Part shown: piece by piece, positions 30,357 through 42,500 of the stretch
Numbering within the stretch: position 1 is the first letter of the stretch
How the letters are laid out: each line of letters begins with the position of its first letter
DNA from: Aquabacterium fontiphilum
GTDB taxonomy: Bacteria; Pseudomonadota; Gammaproteobacteria; Burkholderiales; Burkholderiaceae_C
NCBI RefSeq assembly: GCF_009909205.1
Contig: NZ_JAAAPN010000013.1
Span: 1 to 64,000, forward strand
Direction of reading: 5' to 3'
DNA length: 64,000 nt
Notes under the pieces: generated by a model
What the model was told of the DNA's origin: nothing
The model's input: the letters and a program-made list of their open reading frames with translations, nothing else
Database searches by the model: none
Program-made: the position numbers and the translations under genes

Positions 30357-31142
30357 ATGAGCTACACCCTTGACCTTTCCGGCCGCGTGGCCCTGATTAC
30401 TGGCGCCTCCAGCGGGTTGGGCACGCAGTTCGCGCACACGCTGGCCAAGGCCGGCGCGGCAGTGGTGCTGGGCGGCCGACGGGTGGAACGGCTCAAGACG
30501 CTGCGCTCCGAAATCGAGGCCTATGGTGGCGACGCCCACGTGGTCGGCATGGACGTGACCGACGTGACCAGCATCCGCTCGGCCGTGGCCCATGCGGAAA
30601 CCGAGGTGGGCCCGATCGACATCCTGATCAACAACTCCGGGGTGAGCACCACCGAGCGCCTGCTGGATGTGTCGGAAGAGAGCTACGACTACGTGTTCGA
30701 CACCAATACACGTGGCGCGTTCTTCGTGGCGCAGGAAGTGGCCAAGCGCATGGTGGCCCGGGCAAAAGGCGCTGCGCCGGGCACCTACACCGGCGGGCGC
30801 ATTGTCAACATTGCCTCCGCAGCCGGCTTGCGCACGCTGCCCCAGATCGGCATCTACGCGATGAGCAAGGCGGCGGTGGTGCACATGACCAAGGCGATGG
30901 CTGCCGAGTGGGGGCGCTATGGCATCAACACCAACGCCGTCTGCCCGGGTTACATCGACACCGAAATCAACCACCACCACTGGGAGACCGAGGCAGGGCA
31001 GAAACTGATCAGCATGCTGCCGCGGCGTCGGGTGGGCCAGCCCAAGGATCTGGATGCGCTGGTCGTGATGCTGTGTGCAGCCGACAGCGATTTCATCAAC
31101 GGGGCAATCATCTCGGCAGACGACGGCATGACGGCTGCCTGA
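30357..31142 (+). CDS. SDR family NAD(P)-dependent oxidoreductase
   Basis: The 261-residue classical short-chain dehydrogenase has the cofactor motif TGASSGLG (residues about 16-23), the stabilising NNSG (NNAG variant) motif, the catalytic Ser in IVNIASAAG and YAMSK (Tyr-x-x-x-Lys). GGRRVERL after strand 2 suggests NADP(H) through the two arginines. A ribosome site GAGGAG precedes the ATG. The substrate is unknown. The next genes on this strand encode a thioesterase and a 3-oxoacid CoA-transferase, so a role in acyl-CoA or hydroxyacid metabolism is plausible. Confidence 0.88.
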   Translation: MSYTLDLSGRVALITGASSGLGTQFAHTLAKAGAAVVLGGRRVERLKTLRSEIEAYGGDAHVVGMDVTDVTSIRSAVAHAETEVGPIDILINNSGVSTTERLLDVSEESYDYVFDTNTRGAFFVAQEVAKRMVARAKGAAPGTYTGGRIVNIASAAGLRTLPQIGIYAMSKAAVVHMTKAMAAEWGRYGINTNAVCPGYIDTEINHHHWETEAGQKLISMLPRRRVGQPKDLDALVVMLCAADSDFINGAIISADDGMTAA

Positions 31143-31244
31143 GGCTTCGCGCGCTTGCGGGCTTGAAAGCCTTCGGGCCGCCCGCATGTGTGGTTGCGCC
31201 GGTTCACGCGTTGTGAGCCCTGTCTCGTCACCTGCGTTTTCGCC

Positions 31245-31712
31245 ATGCGTCTCGACATCCCTGATCACAAGATCCTTGTTCACCAGATCCGTTTGCCCAT
31301 CCTGTGGGGCGACATGGACGCGCTCGGCCACATCAACAACACCGTGTACTTTCGCTACATGGAGCAGGCCCGCGTGGACTGGATCACCACCATCCGGGGC
31401 GAGGTGACCAACGCCGAGGACGGCCCGGTCATCGCCAATGCGTTCTTCAACTTCTACCGGCCGCTGGTGTTTCCTGGCGAGGTGCTGGTCAAGCTCTATG
31501 TGGGCGACCCGGGGCGCACCAGCATCGATACCTTCGTGACCGTGGAGCGGGCCGATGAACCGGGCTCGCCCTATGCCGCCGGGGGGGCCACCTTGGTGTG
31601 GGTGAGCACCGGTGAGGGGCGGCCCGTGCCGCTGCCGGAGCCGATCCGGGCGCTCAAAGGCACACCTGCGTTGCCCGGCGCCGATGTGCCGCCCGCCTTG
31701 CCGCCACGCTGA
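31245..31712 (+). CDS. Hotdog-fold acyl-CoA thioesterase (4-hydroxybenzoyl-CoA thioesterase family)
   Basis: The ATG at 31245 (MRLDIPDHKILVHQ) gives 155 residues. The segment WGDMDALGHINNTVYFRYME contains the aspartate and the H-x-N-N-x-x-Y pattern of the 4HBT/YbgC thioesterase family, with Asp as the likely catalytic residue. The protein should be cytosolic and tetrameric, cleaving acyl-CoA or aryl-CoA thioesters. The C-terminal 30 residues are Pro-rich and disordered. It follows the SDR gene by 102 bp, so it may be cotranscribed. Confidence 0.87.
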   Translation: MRLDIPDHKILVHQIRLPILWGDMDALGHINNTVYFRYMEQARVDWITTIRGEVTNAEDGPVIANAFFNFYRPLVFPGEVLVKLYVGDPGRTSIDTFVTVERADEPGSPYAAGGATLVWVSTGEGRPVPLPEPIRALKGTPALPGADVPPALPPR

Positions 31713-31729
31713 GCGTCGCGCTGCTCGTC

Positions 31730-31756
31730 GCTGACGCGCTCCGTGGGCGTGTCAGC
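31730..31756 (+). terminator. Possible weak terminator hairpin after the thioesterase gene
   Basis: GCTGACGCGC (31730-31739) pairs with GCGTGTCAGC (31747-31756) with one G-U pair, 17 bp after the stop codon. There is no T tract, so it may be an RNA-stabilising hairpin or a rho-dependent end rather than an intrinsic terminator. Confidence 0.35.
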
Positions 31757-31875
31757 GCGAACGCCACACTGCCGGTTCGATTTGCGCGAGCAGGCTGGAT
31801 TTTTGCTTCGCAGCCGGTGTACCCTCGGTCATGCTGCGCTGCAGCGAACTTCCCCTGTTGCCAAGGAGTGTGTGG

Positions 31876-32589
31876 ATGAACAAGGTTTATCCCGATGCAG
31901 CCAGCGCGCTGGCCGGCATCGTGAAAGACGGGCAGTTGCTCGCGGTGGGTGGCTTCGGCCTGTGTGGCATTCCAGAGGCGCTCATTGATGCGCTTCAGGC
32001 CTCGGGCGTGAAGGACCTGACGGTGATCTCCAACAACGCGGGGGTCGACGGGTTTGGCCTGGGCAAGCTGCTCAACACGCGCCAGATCCGCAAGATGATC
32101 TCGAGCTACGTGGGCGAGAACAAGGAGTTCGAGCGCCAGTATCTGGCGGGCGAGCTGGAGCTGGAGTTCACGCCCCAGGGCACGCTGGCTGAGAAGCTGC
32201 GGGCCGGCGGCGCCGGCATCCCCGCCTTCTTCACCAAGACAGGCGTGGGCACCATCGTCGCCGAGGGCAAGGAAACCCGCGAGTTCGACGGAGAGGTCTA
32301 CGTGATGGAGCGTGCGCTGGTGCCCGAGGTGGCGCTGGTGAAGGCGTACATCGCCGACAAGTCCGGCAACCTCGTCTTCCGCCGCACAGCCCGCAATTTC
32401 AACCCGGCAGCGGCCATGGCCGGCAAGATCACGGTGGTTGAGGTGGAGAAGATCGTCGAGACGGGCGAGCTTGATCCGGACAGCGTTCACCTGCCGGGGA
32501 TTTATGTGCACCGCATCGTGCACAACCCCAACCCGGAAAAGCGCATCGAGAAGCGCACCATCACCGAGAAACCCGCGGCGGGAGTCTGA
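31876..32589 (+). CDS. scoA: 3-oxoacid CoA-transferase subunit A
   Basis: Subunit A of the two-subunit succinyl-CoA:3-ketoacid (acetoacetate) CoA-transferase, which activates acetoacetate with succinyl-CoA. The 237-residue protein ([20 protein letters not shown]) carries the family signature [17 protein letters not shown], followed by [12 protein letters not shown] and FFTKTGVGT. Its ATG at 31876 follows AAGGAG. The subunit B gene begins 2 bp after its stop, giving one operon. The open frame before 31876 is not coding. Confidence 0.94.
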   Translation: MNKVYPDAASALAGIVKDGQLLAVGGFGLCGIPEALIDALQASGVKDLTVISNNAGVDGFGLGKLLNTRQIRKMISSYVGENKEFERQYLAGELELEFTPQGTLAEKLRAGGAGIPAFFTKTGVGTIVAEGKETREFDGEVYVMERALVPEVALVKAYIADKSGNLVFRRTARNFNPAAAMAGKITVVEVEKIVETGELDPDSVHLPGIYVHRIVHNPNPEKRIEKRTITEKPAAGV

Positions 32590-32591
32590 TC

Positions 32592-33236
32592 ATGGCCTGG
32601 ACACACGATGAAATGGCGGCCCGCGCGGCCCGCGAACTGCAAGACGGCTTCTATGTGAACCTGGGCATCGGTCTGCCCACGCTGGTGGCCAACCATGTGC
32701 CCCAGGACATGGAGGTCTGGCTGCAATCTGAGAACGGCATGCTCGGCATCGGCCCCTTCCCGACGGAAGACCAGGTGGATGCCGACATCATCAACGCCGG
32801 CAAGCAGACGGTCACCGTGCTGCCGGGGTCGTCGATCTTTGGCAGCCATGAGAGCTTCGGGATGATCCGCGGCGGCAAGATCAACCTGTCCATCCTGGGC
32901 GCCATGCAGGTGTCCGAGAAGGGCGATCTGGCGAACTGGATGATCCCCGGCAAGATGGTCAAGGGCATGGGCGGAGCCATGGACCTGGTCGCGGGCGTCA
33001 AGCGCGTGGTGGTCCTGATGGAGCACGCGGCCAAGAACGGCGAGCACAAACTGCTGCAGCAGTGCACGCTGCCGCTGACGGGGGTGGGCGTGGTCGATCG
33101 CATCATCACCGAGTTGTGCGTGCTGGATGTGACGCCGGAAGGCTTCAAGTGCGTCGAGATCGCGCCCGGCGTGACGGCCGAGGAGATCCGCACCAAGACG
33201 GGTGCGCATGTGCACCTGTCGCACTTGATCGGATGA
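32592..33236 (+). CDS. scoB: 3-oxoacid CoA-transferase subunit B
   Basis: The 214-residue subunit B ([19 protein letters not shown]) contains [13 protein letters not shown] and the catalytic glutamate in [13 protein letters not shown], which forms the enzyme-CoA thioester. [19 protein letters not shown] and the C-terminal [14 protein letters not shown] are typical of the SCOT B subunit. It pairs with the upstream subunit A. An intrinsic terminator follows at 33288, closing the operon. Confidence 0.95.
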   Translation: MAWTHDEMAARAARELQDGFYVNLGIGLPTLVANHVPQDMEVWLQSENGMLGIGPFPTEDQVDADIINAGKQTVTVLPGSSIFGSHESFGMIRGGKINLSILGAMQVSEKGDLANWMIPGKMVKGMGGAMDLVAGVKRVVVLMEHAAKNGEHKLLQQCTLPLTGVGVVDRIITELCVLDVTPEGFKCVEIAPGVTAEEIRTKTGAHVHLSHLIG

Positions 33237-33287
33237 TTTAGCCGGCTGATCCGTCGCATCCCGCCCCTTTTCAGGGGCTGAACGAGC

Positions 33288-33322
33288 AAGGCGCCCCGTA
33301 GAGGGCGCCTTTCGTTTTTTTT
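33288..33322 (+). terminator. Strong rho-independent terminator after scoAB
   Basis: AAGGCGCCC (33288-33296) and GGGCGCCTT (33303-33311) form a 9-bp stem with a 6-base loop, followed by TCGTTTTTTTT. A smaller hairpin GCCCCT...AGGGGC at 33263-33278 sits just before it. Confidence 0.9.
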
Positions 33323-33436
33323 CAGAATGTGGCGTCATCACCTCATTCAGTGGTTCGCCCGAACGGACGACGTCGTTGCGCGACAACGCACCTTCCAGTC
33401 GATTGACGCATATCGACTTTCCATCTAGCCAGAGGA

Positions 33437-33465
33437 TTGAGCAGCGGGGTGATTCCGCATTAAAT
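33437..33465 (+). promoter_or_regulatory. Candidate promoter of the tpsA-tpsB operon
   Basis: The 225 bp between the scoB terminator and tpsA must hold its promoter. The best pair is TTGAGC (33437-33442) and TTAAAT (33460-33465) at 17-bp spacing, each 4/6 to sigma-70 consensus, about 83 bp before the ATG. A TTGACG at 33403-33408 is a second -35 candidate without a good -10. Confidence 0.3.
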
Positions 33466-33547
33466 GTGCGCTTTCTCACACCGCTCACCCATTGTCACGG
33501 TGCGCGGGTCGGTTGAACGGCGCCACTCAGGCGCAAGGGAGCGCACC

Positions 33548-36500
33548 ATGAACCACATTTACCGTCTCATCTGGAATGCCGAGCTGTTCAGCTGGGTGGT
33601 GGCTCCGGAGACGGCCAAGCGTCAGGGCAAGTCGTCTCATGGTGTGGCGGCGGTGGATGTGGTGGGCGGTGGCGGCGCAGGCGCAGCCGGCGGGGCGGGG
33701 CGTTGGCGCCTGGCCGGCTCGACGCTGGCGTGTCTGTTGGCCTGGCAGACGGTGTGGGCACCGTCCTGGTTGAGCGCCCAGATCGTGACCGATGGGCGCA
33801 CCCAGACGGTGGTGCAGACCAACGGCTCGGTGACCACCGTGAGCACCAGCACGGTGCGCGGCGCGAACGCGTTCAATTCGTTCCAGACCTTCTCCGTGGG
33901 CGCGGGCACCACCGCGAACCTGGTGTTGCCCAATGGCACCAACAACCTGATCAACCTGGTGCGCGACCAGCGCACCACGATCTCGGGAGTGTTGAATGCG
34001 ATCAAGGACGGTCAGATCGGCGGCAACGTCTACTTTGCCAACCCCAATGGTTTCCTGATCAGCGCTTCGGGTGTGGTCAATGTGGGCAGTCTCACGATGA
34101 CGACGCCGACGGCCGGCTTTGTGCAGGGCTTCTTCAATGGTCCGGGCAATCCGAGCGATGCTGCCACAGCCCAATTGCTGGGCGGCACGGCGCCTCGCAA
34201 CGTGAATGGGCAGATCGACATCCAGGGCACGGTGAATGCTGCGGGGGGCGTTCGCCTGGCGGCCGGCACGATTGTGGTGGGCGGCGCGGTCTATAGCAAC
34301 GCGAGCTTCACCGGCACTGCGCCCGACTTCTCGGACGTCGTCAATGTCAACGGCCTGCCTTCGGGCACGCGCGTGGTCGTGCAACCTGGTCGCATCGACA
34401 TCGTGGCCGACGAACAGGTGACCGTGCGCGGCACCTTGTCGGCCTGGGTGAACGACAGTGCACCGGCGGGCGACATCTCGGTGCAGGTGCAGGCTCAGCA
34501 GACGCCCTTGCAGGACGTGGAAGCCGGCATCTTGCTGGAAGGCGCCACCATCCAGGGCGCCAACGTGACCATGTCGGCCAGCGCAGCCTACAGCAGCCGG
34601 CTGTCTCCGGTGGTGGTCAAGACCGTGCGTGCCACGGTGGACGTGGTCGACACCCAGATCACCGCGCAGGGTGGTGACATCCGGCTGAGCGCTGCGGCAT
34701 CGGTCGACAGCGCCACAGGGGCGATCCCCATTCCTGCGTCGGTGTTGACGCTGGACAGCGAAGCGGGCGTGCGGGTGTCCGGCAGCAGCGAGTTGAACGC
34801 ATCGGGCGCCGCCGTGTTGGAGGCCAGCTCCAACGTGCTGGCTCAGGCCAAGCCCACTTCCGCGTTGGCCAATCTCAGCGGCGACGGCTCGGTGGCCATC
34901 TCGGTGATCGACAGCCGCGCCACGGTGAGCGTGGGCGACCAATCCCGTGTGGAAACCGGCGGCGCCTTGTCGCTGCTGGCCGATAACAAAGTAGACGTGC
35001 AGTCGATTGCCGACGCCTCGGCGGCGGGCAGCAATGCGGCTGGTGCGTCTGTGGCGGTGAGCAAGGTGCTCAGTGAAACCCTGGCGGCCATCGAAGGGCA
35101 GGCCACGGCCGATGCGGGCGGGGCGCTGACGCTGTCTGCCAAGGCGGACACCAAGGTGACGACCACCGCCAAGTCGGCCGCCAAGGGCGCTCAGGAAGAC
35201 ACCAGCGGCAACAGCGAGAGCGCCAAGACGCTGAACGAGTACGGTGACACGGCGCAGACCTCCGAAGGGTCGGTCAAGGTGGCCGGTGCCATCGCGGTGG
35301 CCGATGTGAAGAGCGACACGCAGGCGCGCATCACCAGCACGGGGCTGGTCAACACCGACGCCAAGCTGACCGTGGGCGCCGATTCGCTGACGCAATCGAA
35401 CGCCAGCGCAGACGGCAGCGCCACGGGCGGCACGACGGGCGTGGGTGCAGCCGTGGCCATCCAGATCGCGAACGTGAGCCATGCGGCCACGCTGGGCGAC
35501 AACACGAATGTGCGTTCGCGCGGCGCCGAGATCACGGCGCTGACACAAGACGGCAAGGACCACGCTTTCTCGGCGACGGCCAAGAGCGGCGCGGGCGCCA
35601 GCAATGTCGGCGTGGCCGGCGCGCTGGGTGTCAACGTGGTGAGCAACCGCGCGCAGGCAGCGCTGGCGGGAGACGCCGACTCCGGCGGAACCGGCGCGCA
35701 GCTGGATGCCGGTGGCAATGATGTGCGCATCGAAGCCACCAACCGTTCGTCAAGCAACGTGACGGTGGGCGCGGACGTGACCGGCTCGGGCGATTCGGCC
35801 AAGGTCGGCGTGGGCGCGTCGGTGGGCGTGAACGTGGTGGTGAACGAAACCGACGCCACGGTGGGCGATGGCGCGCGCCTGACGGGCGCGCGTGACCTGA
35901 CCATGGCGGCCAAGGCGGCCCACGCGCTGGCCAACACGGTCACGGGTGGGGCCAGTGGTGCAAAGATCTCGGTGACGCCGGTGGCGGCCACCACGGTGGC
36001 GGTGAACCGCACCGAGGTGCGCATCGGCACCGCTGCTGGTGAGTTGGCCACGTCGGGCGAGCTGGACATGTCTGCCGAGCAGACGGCATCGTCCAGCGCC
36101 ACGGCCACGGGTCAGACGAGCGGCAACCGCGTCGCGGTGGGCGCTTCGGTGGCGGTCAACGTCAGCACCGATGAGGCGCGCGCCACGCTGGACCGCGATG
36201 TGACGGCTGGCGGCGCGGTGAGCGTGGCGGCCGATGGGCGCTCAACCAGCTCGGTTTCGGCCACGGCCAGCGTGGCCGGGGGCCAGAAGGCCGACAGCAA
36301 CGACGAGCCGGCCGGCAGCGGTGGCACGCCGGGCAAGACGGTGGATGAGCAGGTCACGGCCCAGAAGGATTCCGCCCGCCGCAGCGGCTCAGCCGCTGAC
36401 AGCGATGCCCAGGACAAGATCGACCAGAACGATCAGACCGCACCGAAGGCCGAAAGCAGCGAAGGCGGCGTCAGCGTGGCCGCCGCTGTGGGCGTGAACG

Positions 36501-39500
36501 TGGCCAAGGCCACCACCCAAGCCGAGGTCTCGACAGGCCGCACGGTGCGCAGCGGCGGGCAGGCCCGCGTCACCAGCACGCACGACATGGATGCGTCGTC
36601 GAGCGCCGATGGCAGCCAGGTGGACAACGGCAAGACCAATGTGGGCGTGGGCGCCGCGGTGGCCTTGAACCTGGCCACCTCGCGCAACACGGCCGTGGTG
36701 GCCGACGATGCCGATGTGCAGTCGGCCGGGCTCGTCGTCAAGGCCGTGACGGCCGCGGGCGAGACCCAGACCACGTCGGCCACGGCCAAGAGCGGCGCGG
36801 GCGCCGAGAACGTTGGCGTGGCCGGGGCGTTGGCCGTCAACGTGGTGGACCACGTGGCGCGCGCCGAGGTGCAGGGCAACGAGAACGGCGTTGGCACGGG
36901 TGCCAAAGTCGACGCGCAGGGCCAGGACGTGACCGTCGAAGCCCATACGGCATCGAGCAATACGGTGTCGGTCACGTCTGACGTCAAGGGCAGCGGCGAC
37001 AACGCCAAGCTCGGGGTAGGCGCCTCGATCGGCGTGAACGTCACGAGCCAGACCACACAAGCCCGCGTGGGCAGTGGCGCCGTGCTGACCGACGCGGCCA
37101 AGGTGCGCGTGGCGGCCGATGCGGCGCATACCGCGTCGACGACGGCCACGGGCGGCGCATCGGGCGCCAAGGTCAACATCACGCCGGTGGCGGCCGTGAC
37201 GGTTTCGGTGAACACCACGGGCGCCAGCATTGACGCTGGCGGGACGCCGGTCGCGATGACGGGTGCGCTCGAGATCGACGCCAGCCAGACCAGCTCGGTC
37301 ACCACGCAGGCCACGGGCCGCGCGCAGGGCAATGTGGCGGTGGGCGCGTCGCTGGCCGCCGCCATTGCCAAGGAAGACGTGTCGGCTTCGCTCGACAGGA
37401 ACGTGAGCGGTGCCAGTTCGGCCAGCATCGAAGCCGATTCCACCAGCAGCCTGCGCACGGAGGCTGTGGCAGGCGCCAAGGGCGCAGCAGAGAAGAAGAA
37501 AAGCGATGGTGAGCCCGAGGCGGGCACCACGGTCGATGAGCAGAAGCAAAGCCAGCTGAACTTTGCGAAGAACCGCAACAGCGCGACCAGCAGCACGGAC
37601 ACCAGCAGCCCCGAGGCGCGCACGCCTGACACCAACACCGATCAGTCGGGCGGCAGCAAGGCACAGGGCAAGAAGGTCAGTGTGGCCGCTGCCATTGGCG
37701 TGAGCGTGGCTGAGAACCAGGCCAAGGCACGCATCGGCCAGGGCGTGCGCGTGGAGACCACGGGCCGTGTGGATGTGAAGGCCGACACGCAGACCAACTA
37801 CCGTACGCTGGCCACCGGCGAGGCCGTGTCGGACGAGATCGGCATTGCTGCGGCCGTGGCCGTGACGGCGACGCGCAACAAGACGATCGCCGAAGTGGGG
37901 GCAGGCAGCGAGATCACTGGCGCGACCGACGTGACGGTGCATGCGCGCTCGCGGCAGAACCGCGATAGCGCTTTCGTCAACACCCAGAGCGCCGAAGCGG
38001 TCTCGGGTGCAAGTGGTGGCGAAGTGGCCGTGGCCGGCGCGCTGGCGCTGGTGCTCAATGAGAACGAGACGCGCGCCTCGATTGACGAGGGCGCCGACAT
38101 TGGCACCGTGGCCGATGCGGTCGACCATGTGAAGGTGCATGCCGAAGACACCAGCAAGGTGGCGGCTCAGGCACGCGCGGGCGCGCTGTCCAAGGGTGGG
38201 CAGAGCAAGGCAGGCGTGGGTGCATCGTTTGCCGTGCTGGTCTCGCGTAGCGAGGTGATGGCCTCGGTGGGCCGCGATGTGGCAGGCAGCTGGGGCCCGT
38301 CGGGCCTGCACGTGCAGTCGTTGACCATCCGCGCTGATCGGCATCCGGTGATGCTCAATCCCTTGCCGAATATCGCCGACGTGAAGAGCTTCAACTTCGA
38401 CACGCTCGATCCGGCCAGCTACCTGGGGTCCAACAACTACTACACCGAGGCGGTCGCGGGGGCGGCCTCCAAGGGCGATGCGGCCGTATCGGGCGCATTC
38501 TCGGTCAATGTGTTCGAGAACATCACCGAGGCGCAACTGGCCCAGAACGTGACGGTGCGAAGCGCCGGCGTCCAGCCTCAAGCCGTGCCGGGGACGCCCA
38601 ATGCCGAGCAGCTCGGCGTGGCTGTCCAGGCCCAGTCGGGCACCCGCGCGATCTCGTTTGCAGGCGCGGTTGCGGCGGCCAAGAAGGCGGGTGTGGGCAT
38701 CTCCAACACCGACATCATCAACCGTGACACCGTGCGCGCCAGCGTGGGCGCGGGCGCTGATGTGCAAGCCAATGGCACGGGCGCAGGCGTGAAGGTCAGC
38801 GCCCAGGCGCAGCAGGACATCACCAATGTGTCGGTCAGCGCCGCGGCTGGCACTGAAACGGCCGGCGTGGCCGGGGTGCTGGGCGTGATCGTGTCGGACA
38901 ACACCGTGGTGGCCGAGGTGGGCGAAGGCGCCCGTGTGGCTGCGCGTGGGGATGTTGGCGTGACAGCCGACAACGACAGCACCCTGGTGATGGTCACTGG
39001 GGGCGTGGCGGCTGGCGCCAAGGTGGGTGTGGGCGGCTCGATTGCTGCCAACATCGTGCGCAACACGACGCAGGCCACTCTGGGCCGCAATGCGGTGGTG
39101 GATGCCGGCCGGACGGTGGCGGTGAGCGCCCATGCGGACGAAACCGTGGTGACCGCCGTGGTGGCGGGTGCTGGCGGTGGCAAGGTGGGCGTGGCCGGCG
39201 CCGTGTCGGTGAATGTGGTCGAGTCGACCACGGAGGCGACGATCGGTCAGGGCGCCTACGTGAACACCGAAGCTGGTTATGCCACCAGCCAACAGGGCGT
39301 CACCGTGGAGGCCGTGGCCGACACGACCGTGGTGGGGGTGTCGGGTGGTGGCGCCGGCGGTGGCCAGGTGGGCGTGGGTGCGGCGGCGGACACCACCGTG
39401 TTGGCCAAGACGGTCAAGGCTGGCATCGCAGATGACACCCTGGCTGATGGCCGCCAGGCGGATGTGCGCGCTGCACGCGACGTGCGCATCGAGGCGCGGG

Positions 39501-42500
39501 CATCCGAAGATGTTGCATCTGCCACCATCGGTTTTGGTGGCGGCGGCAACGTCGGCGTGGGCGGCGCAGTGTCGCTTTTGATCGTCGAGAGCGACATCGA
39601 GGCGGCCATTGGCAACAAGGCTCGCGTGCAGGCGCAGGGCAATGTCAAGGTCCATGCCGAAGACGACATCACCGGCGTGCTGATCGCCGGTGGGGCGGCC
39701 GGCGGCGGCACGGCCGGTGTGGGTGGCTCGCTCGGCGTGGCCGTGCTGCAGGGGCAGACCACCGCCCGCGTGGGCGACGAAGCGCAGGTAACGGCGCGGG
39801 GGCAGGGCGCGGCGCAACAGGTCACGACCGGTGAAGCGGGCAAGGCGACCGAGGCCGCCAAGGGGCTGGCCGTGACCGCGCACACGCGTGAAGACCTGAT
39901 CACGACAGTGGCCAGTGGCGCGGGCGGTGGCTCGGCCGGCGTGGCCGCCACGGTCTCGGCCAATGTGATCGCCAGCGAGACGCACGCACGGATCGGGCGC
40001 AACGCGCGCATCAACGAAGACAACACGGGCGCCTCGGCAGACCAGCAGGTGCGCGTGCAGGCCACGGGCGAGACGCTGCTCGTGAATACGGCCGCGGGGG
40101 CAGGCGGTGGCGGCGCAGCCGGTGTCGGTGCAGGCGCCAACGTGGGCGTGGTGATCAAGGACGTGCGCGCCACGATTGGCTATGGCAGCGTGGTGCGCTC
40201 GCGCGATGACGTGCGCCTGGGCGCTGATGCAATGACCACCACCGTGGGCACGACGGCCGGTTTTGCCGGCGGCGGCAGCGCCGGCGTGGGTGGCGCCGTG
40301 GCCGGTGTCGGTATTGGCGGCCATACAGAGGCATCCATTGAGGATGCGCCCGGCGCAGGCCAGGCAGCCGACATCCGGGTCACAGGAGGTGACCTGGATG
40401 TGTCCGCACGCTCGGAAAGCACGACCACGCTGGCCACTGGTGCCGGTGCGGGCGGTGGAGCCGCTGGTGTGGGGGTGTCGCTGGCCGTGGCGGTCAACAC
40501 GGGTGAGACCGTGGCCCGCATTGGCGACCATGCCATTACCAATGCCAGCGGCACGACCCGCGTGGCCGCTCAGAACACGCAGCACGTCAACACGGTCACG
40601 GTGGCCGGCGCAGGTGGCGGGGCCGCCGGTGTGGCCGGCACGATCTCGGTGAATGTGGTGGCGTCGGATACGCGTGCCAGCATTGGCCAGAACGCCCGCG
40701 TCAACCAGGATGGCAGCATCACGTCGGCAGCCCAGTCGGTCGCGGTGACGGCGGATGACGAGATCCGTACCATTTCCGCGGCAGGTGCTGGTGCCGGAGG
40801 CGGCGCGGCGGGCGTGGGTGGTACGGCCGACGTCACCTTCGTGAAGAACAAGACGGCCGCGGTGATCGAGCAGGGCGCGCATGTGAGCGCCACCAAGGAC
40901 GTGACGGTCGAGGCCCAGGCGGACAAGGACATCCATTCGGTGACCATCGCGGGCGCCGGGGGTGGTGCAGCGGGCGTGGCCGGCGCAGTGTCGGTGGTGG
41001 CTGTGGGCTCGCTGCTGGACGGCGAAGCCAGCGACGGGCTCAAGGGCAACAACACGGCGGCCTATTCGGACGGGCAGTTGACCAAGAGCGCGGTGGGCAG
41101 TCAGATGGGCACTGACGCACGTGCGCAATCGGCTCGCAGCACGCTCGATGGCAACGCCTCGGCGCTCGCCGTGGGCTCGCAGATGGGCGCGACGACGGCC
41201 GATATCCCGACTCAGGCCGTGGTGGCGCATGTGGCGCAGAACGCGCGAGTGAACGCGGGCGAAGACCTGCGCGTGGCCGCGGCGGACCGTTCGACGGTGG
41301 TGATCGCCGCGGGCGCCGGTGCTGGCGGGGGCGCCGCGGGCGTCGCCGGCGCCTTCGGCGTGGCCTTGCTGCGTGATTCGGCCACCGCGTCGATCGCCGC
41401 AGGCGCGCAGACCAACGCGCGTCAGCGCACCGAGGTGCACGCCACCACGTCCGAGGACGTCTACAACGTCGGTATTGCCGGCAGCGGCGCAGGCGCGGCG
41501 GATGTGAGCGGTGCTGTCGTCGTCAACGTGGTCTCGTCTCAGACGACGGCGCTGATTGGGGCCGCCCAGGTCAACCAAGACGCGGCCTATCAGACCAGCG
41601 CCCAATCGGTTGACGTGAAGGCCGACAGCGGCACCAACCTGGTCACTGTGGGCGGTACGGGCGGCGGTGCGGGTGTGGCGTCTGTGGGCGCGGCGCTGGA
41701 CACCAATGTGCTGACGAAGGAAACGCGCGCCATCATCGGAGAAGGCGCGCAGGTCAAGGCGCGGGACACCGTCGCGGTGGAAGCTGCTTCCCGCGAGAAC
41801 ATCATCTCGGCTGGGCTGTCGATCCGTGGCGCAGGCGCCGCAGCGGTGGGCGCTGTGGCCACGGCCAATGTGGTGAACAACGTGACCGAGGCCTACATTG
41901 GCTCGCATCGCGACGACACCACCAAGCAGGCCGCCACGGTCGATTCCGAGGGCAACGTCAAACTGTCGGCCACCGACGACATCCTGATCATCTCGGCTTC
42001 GGCCGTGGGTAACGGCGGAGGGGCGGCTGGCGTGGGCGTCAATGTGGGCGCCAACGTGATCGGCAGTGTCACCCGCGCCTATGTGGGCGATGACTCGGTT
42101 GTGAACGCCCGCGGCAACGCGGCGGCGACCACGGTGTACAGCGGCGCCATCGGCGCGGCGACGGCGCTGCCCCCTGTGGCCGGCGGCCGCAGCGGCGGCA
42201 TTGACCTCAATGGCGATGGGACATCCGAAGGCCAGGTCGGCAGCGGCATCTCGCTGCAGGTGCAGGCGCAGGGCAGCAATGGCCAAGGCGGCGCGAACAA
42301 CACGGTGGATCCGTCCGCCCAAGGCCTGGGCCCGTCGGCTGTGGCCGGCGCCACGGGTGGCATCGGGGCCAAGCAGACCGAAACCACCAAGGGCCTGTCG
42401 GTCACGGCCATCAACAACGAGAAGGTCATCAGCACGGCCATCGGTGTGGCAGGTGCTGGCGCTGCGGCCGTGACAGGCGCGGCCTCGGTCAACGTGATCA